A DNA stretch of 64,000 nt, taken from positions 1,123,671 through 1,187,670 of the forward strand of contig JAWKUB010000002.1 of NCBI GenBank assembly GCA_041398745.1, read 5' to 3'. The notes beneath the pieces are model-generated. The model had not been told where the DNA came from and ran no database searches. It saw only the letters and a program-made list of their open reading frames with translations. The position numbers and the translations under genes were made by a program. Position 1 is the stretch's first letter; each line of letters opens with the position of its first letter. Of the stretch, positions 1 through 8,747 are shown piece after piece. The stretch is from JACKHO01 sp041398745. GTDB lineage: Bacteria; Planctomycetota; Planctomycetia; Planctomycetales; Planctomycetaceae.

Positions 1-2470
1 GTGATTCGTACAACGCAGGATGCTGGACGGCAATGCGGTCGGTCATGGCATTCGCTGCTTCGAGCCAGCGCTTCATTTTCATGACGCGTTGATCAGCAGA
101 GACGCCACCAAGCTCCGAATTGGTTGCGGAGAGTACCGAGTTCACATCACCCGATGTCGGCGTAATTTGCAGTATCTCGGTGGGGTTGAGTTCCTGAAGA
201 TATTGTTGCACCCGCATCTGCCGAGCGGTGTTCGAGGGACTCTCAGCGGAAATGGCGAGTGCCTGCTCGATTTCTCCAGAGACCTGTTCGCGCGTCTTCT
301 GAATGGTACGGGTATTCGTTCCAGTCATGGCTCGCAGTCGCTGCCAGTTCAACTCGGTACTTGTCCAGTATTTCACGAGCCAGAGCATGGCCTCTGTGGC
401 GGCGGGCTCGTTGGGATAGCGGTCCACCAGGTTGGCATAAGTTTCTTCCGCCAGCGCCCATTCCCCGTTTTCGCGGTATGTTTCCGCCAGCGAACTAAGT
501 TGTGTTGCGGCTTCGGCAGGAGGGAGTGGCCCAATGAGTTGATCCATTTGTGCAAGCAAAGCGCCACCCTGCTGGGTCTGCGTAATAGCTTGTTCCGCCA
601 GTGCGGTCACCATGCGACGATGCTTGGCCTGCGCCAGCAGTTTGTCGATGTCGACATCGCGCAAGGGAGGAACTGGTCGGCGTGCGTCGGACGCGGGCGC
701 AATGGACACATCTCCCCAGAAGCTGTTCTTCGCTGCGGCCGATGACAAGGACGTCGCGTGCACAACAAACTCATGCCGCAGTTCTGGAGCATCAAAGGGG
801 ATGTCTCCACAAGCTGCTGCCAGTCGCGATGACTGTCCCAATGTTGTTTGCTGGCGAGGAAGCACATCGAAGGGATCGAGGTGAAAGTTGCCAACGCTTC
901 CTGCCGAACGTCGCTCGATAATCTTATCCACCTGCCAGGCGGACAACTCGCAGAACTGTGAGTGGGCGGTAAACGCCTGGGGACTTCCAGCCTGTTCGAC
1001 GGCGGCTTCGACCGCTTGCTTCAGAAACATGGCTGCGGCATCGTCCGGGAGTGGTTCATCAATAACAATGACCGAAGGCCGCCAAATTCTGAGCTGAGCG
1101 ACCAGTTCGGAAATCACAACCTCGGCAAAGCGTCGATCAGTCAGCAGCGACCAGTCTTCGTGCAGTCGTTTTCGGTCACGGGCAATTCCCGGTACGGCCA
1201 GTGGCAATCTCCAACCAACCGAAGCTTCGCAACCTCCTGCTGCAAGAACACACGCATTGAGTTCCAAGTCATGTTGTTTCACGGCATGTGCGTCGGGACC
1301 GATGTCCTCGCGGCTGAATATTGAAACACCACAACGGTAGCCCTCTTCAGAGGCATACTTGCTCAGCATGGGGAGTGAGACCCGTTGAGGATGTGCATGG
1401 AGCGACAACAGGGCGAGTCGACGCTTCTCACCGCGCACTTCCTGCCAGTGCGCGCCACCATCGGTCGTAGTCACAATCCTGCCGAGACTGCCGACGGCGC
1501 ACCCCTGCATTTCATTGACGAAGTGAATGGAATGAAGCGGTGCTGTGGAACCTGTGTATTGTCTTTGCCAACTGGCCCCGTTGTCGGGCGAATGCCAAAT
1601 AACCGATCCAGGTGAGCCCCCAACCCACACATGACTGCCGAACTGTGCCAGGGCAGAAAAGTTGGCGAAGTCATCCAGTTCACGTGGCAAAGGAGTATCA
1701 GCGGGGCCCCACGAAACACCACCGTTTGTCGAGGTCATGAGCAGGGCGCCGTCACCGGCGAACCAGCAGCGACCATCGTGACTGGCAGTGACGGCATGAA
1801 TGTTGGCCAGGCCAGAAGCCGGGAGAGCGGCGGGAAGTAACTGCCCACGTGCCACAACCTGATGCTCACCCAAATCACCAACGACAATTCCGTTTTCGGG
1901 GTCAATGAACGCTCCCGCACGCCAACGGCCGGCAGTCTTGGCACTGACCGGGGTCCACGTGCGGCCCCCGTTTTCCGTGACAAATACCCCACTCGGAAAG
2001 CGGGCATTCGCTTCACCAATGGCCACACCGTTGTCCAAATCGAAGAAACGGACGTCATGCAGCCAGGGGAGCGGACTCGAGTCGAGTTGTGTCCAGGTCT
2101 GGCCACCATTAGCGGTGTGATAAATGACTCCGACGGGTGCCTTTTCGTAGGGACGAACCACGCCTCCCGCGATCCAGCCGACACGATTGGTCAACAGCGA
2201 GACAGCTTGCCAACTGACATTTCCCAGGTCCTCGCCGACATACAGCGGTGACCAGGTCATTCCCGCGTCGATTGATTTCCAGACAGTGCCGCGATCACCC
2301 ACTGCCAGACCGGTACTCGCTACGAACTGGACGTCATGCAGCGTGGCATCATCCTGCAATGCCGTTGGAACATACTCAGGTGGAATGTCAGCTGCGCACG
2401 TGAATGTCGCCAGAAGGACAAACGCGAGCAAGCACAACGGGCGGAGCATGGAAGTCAGCGAGGTGAACAT
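1..2470 (-). CDS. YCF48-like beta-propeller protein with degenerate PIG-L-like domain (3' end outside window)
   Basis: A minus-strand frame is open from an ATG at 2470 to the left edge, giving at least 823 residues without a stop, so the C-terminus is missing. GGAG sits 9 nt before the ATG. Residues 1-24 look like a secretion signal ending near CAAD. Residues about 25-350 carry BNR/YCF48-type propeller repeats, seen as TANGGQTW, TENGGRTW, STNGGVSW, SPDNGASW and TTDGGAHW. About 355-520 resemble the PIG-L/LmbE deacetylase fold (SLHAHPQR where the family has PHPDDE, then WRPSVIVIDEPLPDD), but the zinc-binding signature is lost. From about 600 there are TPR-like helices (LAETYRENGEWALAEETY). The product is probably exported; its function is unknown. 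It lies 45 bp after wecB on the same strand and could be the last gene of that unit. The fold calls are by eye; the open frame is certain. Confidence 0.8.
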   Translation of the reverse strand, partial: MFTSLTSMLRPLCLLAFVLLATFTCAADIPPEYVPTALQDDATLHDVQFVASTGLAVGDRGTVWKSIDAGMTWSPLYVGEDLGNVSWQAVSLLTNRVGWIAGGVVRPYEKAPVGVIYHTANGGQTWTQLDSSPLPWLHDVRFFDLDNGVAIGEANARFPSGVFVTENGGRTWTPVSAKTAGRWRAGAFIDPENGIVVGDLGEHQVVARGQLLPAALPASGLANIHAVTASHDGRCWFAGDGALLMTSTNGGVSWGPADTPLPRELDDFANFSALAQFGSHVWVGGSPGSVIWHSPDNGASWQRQYTGSTAPLHSIHFVNEMQGCAVGSLGRIVTTTDGGAHWQEVRGEKRRLALLSLHAHPQRVSLPMLSKYASEEGYRCGVSIFSREDIGPDAHAVKQHDLELNACVLAAGGCEASVGWRLPLAVPGIARDRKRLHEDWSLLTDRRFAEVVISELVAQLRIWRPSVIVIDEPLPDDAAAMFLKQAVEAAVEQAGSPQAFTAHSQFCELSAWQVDKIIERRSAGSVGNFHLDPFDVLPRQQTTLGQSSRLAAACGDIPFDAPELRHEFVVHATSLSSAAAKNSFWGDVSIAPASDARRPVPPLRDVDIDKLLAQAKHRRMVTALAEQAITQTQQGGALLAQMDQLIGPLPPAEAATQLSSLAETYRENGEWALAEETYANLVDRYPNEPAATEAMLWLVKYWTSTELNWQRLRAMTGTNTRTIQKTREQVSGEIEQALAISAESPSNTARQMRVQQYLQELNPTEILQITPTSGDVNSVLSATNSELGGVSADQRVMKMKRWLEAANAMTDRIAVQHPALYES

Positions 2471-2515
2471 GGTTCCATCTCCTGAATTGTCGAATGAATT
2501 CGTGTGAGTTCGATG

Positions 2516-3664
2516 TCAGGCCGCTTCTCGCTGCGTGGCGGCAGCCCCCCAGTGCTGCTCCGCAATGAGTCGCACGGTACGTTCTGCCGCATGACCGTCA
2601 CCGTAGGGATTCTGTTTGATTTGTCGGGCTGCGTACGCCTGCTCGTCAGTCAGTAGCAAAGTGGCCTGAGACATGAGCTTGTCGTAGCTGGTGCCGATGA
2701 GTTCCACGGCACCGGTCTCGACCGCTTCGGGGCGTTCCGTCACTTCGCGGGTTACGAGAACAGGCTTGCCCAGACTCGGGGCTTCTTCCTGGACTCCGCC
2801 CGAGTCGGTAATAATGAGGGTGGAACGATCCATCAACCAAATGAATTCTGGATAACTGGCGGGAGCGATGAGCCTAATGTTGGGAATACCCTCAAGCATT
2901 TCGTGAACCGGCTTCTGCACGTTCGGGTTCAAATGCACGGGATACAGAAACTGCGTTTCCGGAAAGCGTTGAGCCAAGTCAGCCAGTCCATTGAGGACCG
3001 AACGGAATCCCGCCCCGAAGTTTTCGCGACGATGGCCCGTAATGAGGACCAGGCGTGAATCACCGAGGAACTCGTACTTCTCATTCCAGACGCTGGCGTT
3101 TTCGCGCTCGCGGGCCGATGTCCAAAGCAAGGAGTCGATGACGGTGTTCCCCGTGATATGGATTTGGCTCTCGGGGACGCCTTCACGCCGCAGGTTATCG
3201 GCCGATGACTCGGTCGGAGCACAATGCAGACTGGCAGTCAGTCCCGCAATGCGGCGGTTGTACTCTTCCGGCCACGGCGCATTCATGTTGCCGGTTCGCA
3301 AACCCGCTTCGACGTGCACAAACGGCAGGCGATTGTAAAACGCGACCATGGATGCGGTCATGACCGTGGTCGTGTCTCCCTGAGCGACAATGCAGTCGGG
3401 AGTTGTTGAATTCACCACCGAGTTGAGGTGTTCAATGAGTCGTGAGGTCAGTCCCGCCAAAGTCTGGTTGGGCCGCATGACATCCAGATTCAAATCGGGC
3501 TGAATGCCGAAATATCCCAGGACCTGTGCCAGCATTTCGCGATGCTGCCCCGTGGAACAAACGAGCGGCTCTATGAGGGCGTGACGCTGTGCTTGTTGAA
3601 TGACAGGAGCCAGCTTGATGGCCTCGGGCCGTGTGCCGAGGACAATGAGTGAACGAGTTGACAT
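2516..3664 (-). CDS. wecB: UDP-N-acetylglucosamine 2-epimerase (non-hydrolysing)
   Basis: A 382-residue cytoplasmic enzyme that interconverts UDP-GlcNAc and UDP-ManNAc for surface polysaccharide synthesis. Family landmarks in order: IVLGTRPEAIKLAPV at the N-terminus, HVEAGLRTGN, PEEYNRRI, HITGNTVIDSL, LITGHRRENFG, and ITDSGGVQEEAPSLGKPV with VTERPEA near the C-terminus. The ATG at 3664 is preceded by AAGGAGGAGCCGC, an excellent ribosome site, and gives the normal family length. Longer readings of the frame would run into the upstream gene and are not supported. It starts 31 bp after the stop of the glycosyltransferase gene, so wzy-like, glycosyltransferase and wecB form one minus-strand unit. 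The function is assigned from conserved motifs; the polysaccharide it serves is unknown. Confidence 0.95.
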   Translation of the reverse strand: MSTRSLIVLGTRPEAIKLAPVIQQAQRHALIEPLVCSTGQHREMLAQVLGYFGIQPDLNLDVMRPNQTLAGLTSRLIEHLNSVVNSTTPDCIVAQGDTTTVMTASMVAFYNRLPFVHVEAGLRTGNMNAPWPEEYNRRIAGLTASLHCAPTESSADNLRREGVPESQIHITGNTVIDSLLWTSARERENASVWNEKYEFLGDSRLVLITGHRRENFGAGFRSVLNGLADLAQRFPETQFLYPVHLNPNVQKPVHEMLEGIPNIRLIAPASYPEFIWLMDRSTLIITDSGGVQEEAPSLGKPVLVTREVTERPEAVETGAVELIGTSYDKLMSQATLLLTDEQAYAARQIKQNPYGDGHAAERTVRLIAEQHWGAAATQREAA

Positions 3665-3695
3665 GCGGCTCCTCCTTGAGCACGGGAGATATGAC

Positions 3696-4853
3696 TTAAG
3701 CAGCTTTGCGGGCGGTACTGTTCTGCGAGGGAAATGGAATTGCGTGGGCGGATTCGGCCGAGGAACGTGCATCACCGTAGATGTCGGCCAGACGCGATTC
3801 CATGGCTTCCCAACTGTATCCCTGCAGGAACAGCTCTCGCGCACGGGTCGCGTATTCGTTGAGTGTTGCACGGCGAGCAATGAGCGAATTCAGGAATTCG
3901 GCCAGAGGCGCTTCGTCGTAGTACGGATTGCTGTGTCCCACCTTATGAGCATCTACCCAGTTCGAAACCCGTGCTTCTGAGTTCACAATGACCGGGCGAC
4001 CAACGCTCAAGGCGTCGTAGATTTTATTCGGGCTGGCCAGGATGTGATTGCGGCACGTGGGAGCGTACATGGCCAGCAGGGCGTCACAACTGGCGGCAAC
4101 TTCCAACGACTGCTGCGGCGTAATGTGTCCCAGAAAATCGACAATGGGATCTTTCAAGAACACGTTGGCCGAATAGTCGTCAGCCGCCCAGCCAGCGGCG
4201 ATGATGCGAAAACCAGGAACCTGCTTGGCGGCATTCAGCAGCTGTTCCACCCCACGGTCACGGGCAAGTGTGCCGCTGACAAAGACCTTGGGAGATCCTG
4301 TCGGGAACTGGAACGCCAGGTCGGGACCGGGATCGGTCGGGTAGTTTCCGATGACAACTGTCTTCCGGCGCGCCCAGCCGAATGTTTCAAATCGGACGTC
4401 ATCTGTGGCAATGAGCTGATCACACCACCAGCGCGTAGCCTGCACGAGTCCAAAGACGGCCGACCGAACAGGCCACAGACGATGCGACTGCCGATCGATA
4501 TGGCTATCGAAGACATCGCAAGTCAGTTTCTGAAATGCCCAGCCTTTCAGCCAGCCAATCCGGAGAATGTTGTCTTCATTGACGGCATGGACGGCATCGG
4601 GACGGAGTTGTCTGAGTGTCTTAATGGCATGTCGCGTGAAGGCGAGTTGGCCGGACCATGTGGAACCCAGGTTAGGCACTGCATGATCGACAACATGCCG
4701 CGTTGTGCCGGGGAGATCGGTCGACTTGTTCACGTCGGGACGGCGGTTCCAGCCAACGAAATGGACGTCATGCCCCAGCTTGACGAGCGTTGCGCACGTC
4801 TTCGCAATGCGAACGTCTGAACCATCGTTACCGTAAACTACCGCGATTTTCAT
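3696..4853 (-). CDS. Glycosyltransferase, GT-B fold, family 4-like
   Basis: 385 residues with the two-domain GT-B layout. The N-terminal Rossmann half begins MKIAVVYGNDGSDVRI and contains LRPDAVHAVNED. The C-terminal donor-binding half has KVFVSGTLARDRGVEQLL, FRIIAAGW and SPNKIYDALSVGRPVIV, the last matching the conserved sugar-nucleotide-binding stretch of family 4 enzymes. It probably transfers a sugar from a nucleotide donor to a lipid-linked oligosaccharide at the inner face of the membrane. The acceptor cannot be predicted. It begins 9 bp after the stop of the Wzy-like gene and is followed by wecB. The ribosome site is weak (GTGAGAATCC). The C-terminus (last ~25 residues) is low-complexity and poorly conserved-looking. 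The family is clear; the substrate is unknown. Confidence 0.85.
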   Translation of the reverse strand: MKIAVVYGNDGSDVRIAKTCATLVKLGHDVHFVGWNRRPDVNKSTDLPGTTRHVVDHAVPNLGSTWSGQLAFTRHAIKTLRQLRPDAVHAVNEDNILRIGWLKGWAFQKLTCDVFDSHIDRQSHRLWPVRSAVFGLVQATRWWCDQLIATDDVRFETFGWARRKTVVIGNYPTDPGPDLAFQFPTGSPKVFVSGTLARDRGVEQLLNAAKQVPGFRIIAAGWAADDYSANVFLKDPIVDFLGHITPQQSLEVAASCDALLAMYAPTCRNHILASPNKIYDALSVGRPVIVNSEARVSNWVDAHKVGHSNPYYDEAPLAEFLNSLIARRATLNEYATRARELFLQGYSWEAMESRLADIYGDARSSAESAHAIPFPSQNSTARKAA

Positions 4854-4862
4854 GGATTCTCA

Positions 4863-6239
4863 CTATGCCGCGCTGGCAACCTGCGCAGGCAACGAACTCG
4901 TCTGTTGCTGGGGAGTGACGGGAACTAACTGCTTGGGGCGGATGGGACTCACCGGCAACCCCAACACTTTGAGGAGACAGAAACTGAGCGACAGCATGAG
5001 CAGGCCGGCGAGGCCCACAGTGTAAGGCTGACCTCTAATTCCAATGACACTCAAATAGATAACTTGTGGTCCCAGCCCAATCAGGAACCAGGGATTAGAA
5101 ACAATTTGCCGACTCAGCCACGCGAGGAATACGCCTTCCAGAAACATAAACGGCAGCCCTCGCCAACCCCAGAAGTTGATGTACCAATCCCCGAAGACAC
5201 CGGGCGGGTGCATCATGTTGTTTTCAATGGCCTTCTGACCAAACAATGCCACAGCAACCACGCGGTTAGGATCGCGCGGTTTCAGACCGGGAAAGTATTC
5301 ACCGGGAAGATAGAAGAACGCGAGACGCCGATAACTCGCGCCGTCCACGTACGGCTCGAAGTCCGGGAACAGGGCACAAATGCCGACAAAGTGGTCGTGG
5401 TAGTTCAGTGGGTCGAGCGTGAGTGCGTCCTGATACGCTTCGGCACTGAACACAAATGTGACCATTTCACCAGTCGTCATGCTGTGCATGCGGTGACGCA
5501 GCGGAAGCATGGCTACTGTCAGCATTCCGATCATCCCAAAAGCGGCAGTCGCCATCATGAGGCGACCGAGGGAAATCCGATGCGCAAACACCCATCCCCC
5601 AATGAGTGACCCCAACATTCCAATCGCTGGACCACGGGTACCACGGCTGAAAATAAACAGTGCCAGCGCAAACACGATGGGATAAATCGTTCCCGCCACA
5701 CGATAGCGGCCACGGAGAAACGGTGACAGAAAACCAGGAAAGTACGAGATGTAAAACAGATTGCCCCATACTGCTCCGAGTAGACCCGCGCGTTGTTCGC
5801 GAAGTTCCATCCTGCGGGCAGAGAGGACGTTGGCCAGCGTGACCCCGCTAGCGTGAATCCAGCCGAGCCAGGCAATCACACCAACCACGGCGCACACGAC
5901 AAACAACGCGTTGAGTCGAGGCTGGAGTTGGTCGTGCTTCAATAATTCAAATGTCTGCACGTACGGCTTCTTGGAAGCGATGATCATGTAGAAGTGCCAG
6001 CCGCAACCAATGAGCACAATCCCGCAAAGGGCGTAGAGCCCGGCTGCCACGTGAATCGAGAACGGGTCCACCGTCCGGTCATACCAGGCCGGACCAACAC
6101 ACGGAACAATTCCGTGGATGAGCCCTAAACCACCGAACAGCAGGGACTTAAGTAAACCGTGCCGCAGTCGGCGCGCACCATCCCACGCCTCCCAGAAGGC
6201 ATAGACCGCAATCACTAAATGTATAAGCCGCAAGTACAT
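4863..6239 (-). CDS. Polytopic membrane protein, Wzy/O-antigen polymerase-like
   Basis: 458 residues with about nine to ten hydrophobic segments. Between the last segments lies a large hydrophilic loop (about residues 255-350, including MTTGEMVTFVF, EYFPGLKPRD and NNMMHPPGVFGDWYINF), the layout of oligosaccharide-repeat polymerases and O-antigen ligases. A short proline-rich tail ends the protein. It would polymerise or ligate lipid-linked glycan units on the outer face of the cytoplasmic membrane. Placement just upstream of a glycosyltransferase and wecB supports this. A strong AAGGAGG lies upstream of the ATG at 6239, with a long 13-nt spacer. Wzy proteins have very weak sequence conservation, so the assignment rests on topology and neighbours. 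Confidence 0.7.
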   Translation of the reverse strand: MYLRLIHLVIAVYAFWEAWDGARRLRHGLLKSLLFGGLGLIHGIVPCVGPAWYDRTVDPFSIHVAAGLYALCGIVLIGCGWHFYMIIASKKPYVQTFELLKHDQLQPRLNALFVVCAVVGVIAWLGWIHASGVTLANVLSARRMELREQRAGLLGAVWGNLFYISYFPGFLSPFLRGRYRVAGTIYPIVFALALFIFSRGTRGPAIGMLGSLIGGWVFAHRISLGRLMMATAAFGMIGMLTVAMLPLRHRMHSMTTGEMVTFVFSAEAYQDALTLDPLNYHDHFVGICALFPDFEPYVDGASYRRLAFFYLPGEYFPGLKPRDPNRVVAVALFGQKAIENNMMHPPGVFGDWYINFWGWRGLPFMFLEGVFLAWLSRQIVSNPWFLIGLGPQVIYLSVIGIRGQPYTVGLAGLLMLSLSFCLLKVLGLPVSPIRPKQLVPVTPQQQTSSLPAQVASAA

Positions 6240-6474
6240 ACAGCGGGTGAATCCTCCTTGATTCTGGCGCTGCAGCGACAGAACGCCAGCCAGAGTCCTT
6301 CCCTGACTTGAATGTTTTTACCCCGTTTTCCGAAAAAGGGTCAAGATGGATGAGCGTGCGGTGCGGACAAATGGGGTGCATCCGAGCCGACCAGTGCCTG
6401 AAGACTGCCCATTAGAGTCACAAGACCACGGACGGGAACATCCGTGCCACCGCAAAAGAGAAGCTCGTTCGTAT
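6240..6474. other. Intergenic region between phoB end and wzy-like start
   Basis: 235 bp, holding the promoter and leader of the polysaccharide unit on the minus strand and whatever ends phoB transcription. A short inverted repeat (CACGGA / TCCGTG around 6430-6455) follows phoB but has no T-tract, so I do not call it a terminator. I see no coding sequence here. Confidence 0.4.
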
Positions 6475-7170
6475 CTACTTACTCGCGAGTGGCTTGAAGC
6501 GATACCCAATTCCTCGCACGGTGTCGATGACGTCAGCCCGCTCTCCGAGTTTCACGCGAAGCGATCGAATATGCACGTCAATGGTACGGGCACTGGAATT
6601 GGCGTCCTCGCCGCGAGCGCAATCGAGAAGTTCGTTGCGGGTAAAGGTGCGTCCGGGTTGGCTCGCAAGCGTCCAGAGCATGCGAAACTCTGTTGGCGTG
6701 AGAATGAGTTCCTCACCATCCAGTGTGGCGACATAACGTGTGCGGTCAACTTCGATTCCCGAAATCGAAAGCGTCTCGCGGTCATCTGAATCGGGTGGCG
6801 TGCGTCGCAGCAGCGCTTTCACGCGTTCAATAAGCGGACGCGTTTTGAACGGCTTGGAGACGTAGTCATCAGCCCCGAGGCTGAATCCCACGACTTCATC
6901 CATTTCGTCCTCACGCGCCGTCAACATCAGAATTCGCGTGTTCTTAGTCTTCGCATCGGCCCGGAGTTCCCGACACACCTGCCAGCCATCGGGCGGTGGA
7001 ATCATGATGTCGAGCAGGACAACATCGGGAAGTGCCTGCCGCGCGCGCTGCAGCGCGTCACGACCATTGGTCGCGGTCAGGACTTCGAATCCTTCTCGTT
7101 CAAAGTTGTATTTCAGACCTTCCAGAATAGGGAGGTCATCTTCAACGATGAGAACTAACGGCTTGGTCAT
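6475..7170 (-). CDS. phoB: PhoB-type response regulator
   Basis: 231 residues. The N-terminal receiver domain (about 1-120) has the acidic pair in LIVEDD, the phospho-acceptor aspartate in DVVLLDIMIPPPDGW, the conserved threonine in MLTAREDE and the lysine in GADDYVSKPF. The C-terminal winged-helix DNA-binding domain (about 130-230) has LTPTEFRMLWTLA, FTRNELLD, RTIDVHIRSLRVKLG and TVRGIGYRF, the OmpR/PhoB signature. The ATG overlaps the phoU stop by 4 bp (ATGA), so the two are translationally coupled. As last gene of the pst unit it is most likely the phosphate-regulon activator acting on Pho boxes. No phoR histidine kinase follows in the window; the next gene is unrelated. The partner kinase must be elsewhere. 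Confidence 0.92.
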   Translation of the reverse strand: MTKPLVLIVEDDLPILEGLKYNFEREGFEVLTATNGRDALQRARQALPDVVLLDIMIPPPDGWQVCRELRADAKTKNTRILMLTAREDEMDEVVGFSLGADDYVSKPFKTRPLIERVKALLRRTPPDSDDRETLSISGIEVDRTRYVATLDGEELILTPTEFRMLWTLASQPGRTFTRNELLDCARGEDANSSARTIDVHIRSLRVKLGERADVIDTVRGIGYRFKPLASK

Positions 7171-7847
7171 GAATTTGCCGGCTGGGAGTTCAGTTTTCGA
7201 GAGTGGCGAATAATGCGGCCTTCTACGAGGTACACGACATCTTCTGCGATGTTCGTGGCATGGTCGGCGACACGTTCCACCTGCCTCACGGCAGAAAACA
7301 TATGTAACGAAGCGTCCAGATGACTCGGATGTTCGTGCATGTAGGCAATGAGTTGTTGAATCATGGTCCGGTTGAGAGCGTCGATTTCTTCATCTTCAAC
7401 GCACACCTTGCGGGCGGCTGAGCTGTCGAGTTCAACATACGCATCGATGCTCCGATGCAGCATGTCGACGGCGCGGCCCGCCATATCTTTGAGCTGGTCC
7501 GGGATTTGAACCTGACCCGATTCCAAGAGTCCGCAAGCCCGTTCGGAAATGTTCACTGCCAAGTCGGCAACCCGTTCTAGTTCGGCCGAGATTTTCATGA
7601 CAGCCGTAATGCGGCGCAAATCGATGGCGACGGGCTGATGCAGTGCCAGGATTTTCAGGCACGCGTCTTCGATTTCGACATCGATGCGGTCGATTTCGTC
7701 ATCGTCACTGGCCAGCTTACGCGACTCCTCGTAGTCGGGCTTGCTGAGTTGCTCAACGGCACGATGAATCATGTCCTCGACGCGTGAACACATCGCCAGC
7801 AGGTCCTTGTGCAGGGCCGCGATGTCTGTCTGCATATGTACCGACAT
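7167..7847 (-). CDS. phoU: Phosphate-signalling accessory protein PhoU
   Basis: 226 residues, all helical, with the internal duplication of PhoU: each half carries a metal-binding E-x-x-x-D motif (SAELERVADLAVNISER in the first half, VRQVERVADHATNIAEDV in the second). PhoU couples the Pst transporter to the PhoR-PhoB pathway and restrains phosphate uptake. AAAGGA lies 10 nt before the ATG at 7847. It starts 35 bp after pstB and overlaps phoB by 4 bp. Length and motifs are normal for the family. Confidence 0.95.
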   Translation of the reverse strand: MSVHMQTDIAALHKDLLAMCSRVEDMIHRAVEQLSKPDYEESRKLASDDDEIDRIDVEIEDACLKILALHQPVAIDLRRITAVMKISAELERVADLAVNISERACGLLESGQVQIPDQLKDMAGRAVDMLHRSIDAYVELDSSAARKVCVEDEEIDALNRTMIQQLIAYMHEHPSHLDASLHMFSAVRQVERVADHATNIAEDVVYLVEGRIIRHSRKLNSQPANS

Positions 7848-7882
7848 GAGTCGTATCCTTTAGTGGAATTACGCGGAACGTA

Positions 7883-8734
7883 TCATCCAAATCGCCCGGT
7901 GATGTAATCTTCGGTCTGCTGCTCTTTGGGATTCGTGAACAGCGCCTGTGTGCCACCGAACTCCACCATTTTTCCCTGATAGAAAAATGCCGTGCAGTCA
8001 CTTACGCGTGCCGCCTGCTGCATGTTGTGTGTGACAATGACAATGGTGTAGTTCGACTTCAGTTCGAAAATGAGGTCTTCAATACGAGCGGTCGAAGCCG
8101 GGTCGAGTGCCGACGCTGGTTCGTCCATCAGCAACACGTCTGGACTCGTGGCCAGCGCCCGGGCAATACAAAGCCGCTGCTGCTGTCCACCGGAGAGCGC
8201 CATGGCAGAGTCGGTCAGGCGGTCTTTCACTTCTTCCCAGAGTGCCGCACGTTTCAGGCACGACTCGACAAGTTCCGTCAGATGCGCATGGTTCTTTTGA
8301 CCGGCAATGCGCGGGCCGAACGCCACGTTGTCGAAAATCGACTTCGGGAAGGGCGTGGATTTCTGGAACACCATGCCGACCCGCTTTCGCAGAGCCACGA
8401 CATCGACCTGAGGATCGTAGATATCAATGCCTTCCAGCAGAACTTCACCGGTGTGTCGTGTGCCAAGAACGATATCATTCATCCGGTTAAGCGTTCGCAG
8501 GAACGTACTTTTACCGCACCCCGAGGGACCAATGAGTGCCGTCACGGCGCGTTCTGGAATCTTCGTCGTAATGCCAAACAGCGCCTGTTTCTCGCTGTAG
8601 TAGAAGTCGAGATTCCGCGTTTCAATTTTGGTGCGATTCTGCGCAGCAGCATTCGCCGCCTGCCCATCCGCTTCTTTTCCGGGCTGGCCAACTGCGGCTG
8701 TGACTTGAATCAGTGGTGGTGTTGGTTTTTCCAT
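7883..8734 (-). CDS. pstB: Phosphate ABC transporter ATP-binding protein
   Basis: 283 residues. The ABC ATPase motifs are all present: Walker A GPSGCGKST, Q-loop in VFQKSTPFP, signature LSGGQQQR, Walker B VLLMDEPASALDP, and the switch histidine in VIVTHNMQQA. The PstB-specific stretches LRTLNRMND and SIFDNVAFGPRI are also there. An extra N-terminal stretch of about 35 residues, rich in Ala, Gln and Pro, precedes the core and is absent from most PstB proteins. The protein powers phosphate import on the cytoplasmic side with PstA and PstC. It starts 13 bp after the pstA stop. Confidence 0.96.
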   Translation of the reverse strand: MEKPTPPLIQVTAAVGQPGKEADGQAANAAAQNRTKIETRNLDFYYSEKQALFGITTKIPERAVTALIGPSGCGKSTFLRTLNRMNDIVLGTRHTGEVLLEGIDIYDPQVDVVALRKRVGMVFQKSTPFPKSIFDNVAFGPRIAGQKNHAHLTELVESCLKRAALWEEVKDRLTDSAMALSGGQQQRLCIARALATSPDVLLMDEPASALDPASTARIEDLIFELKSNYTIVIVTHNMQQAARVSDCTAFFYQGKMVEFGGTQALFTNPKEQQTEDYITGRFG

Positions 8735-8747
8735 GTGTGGGCAGCAA

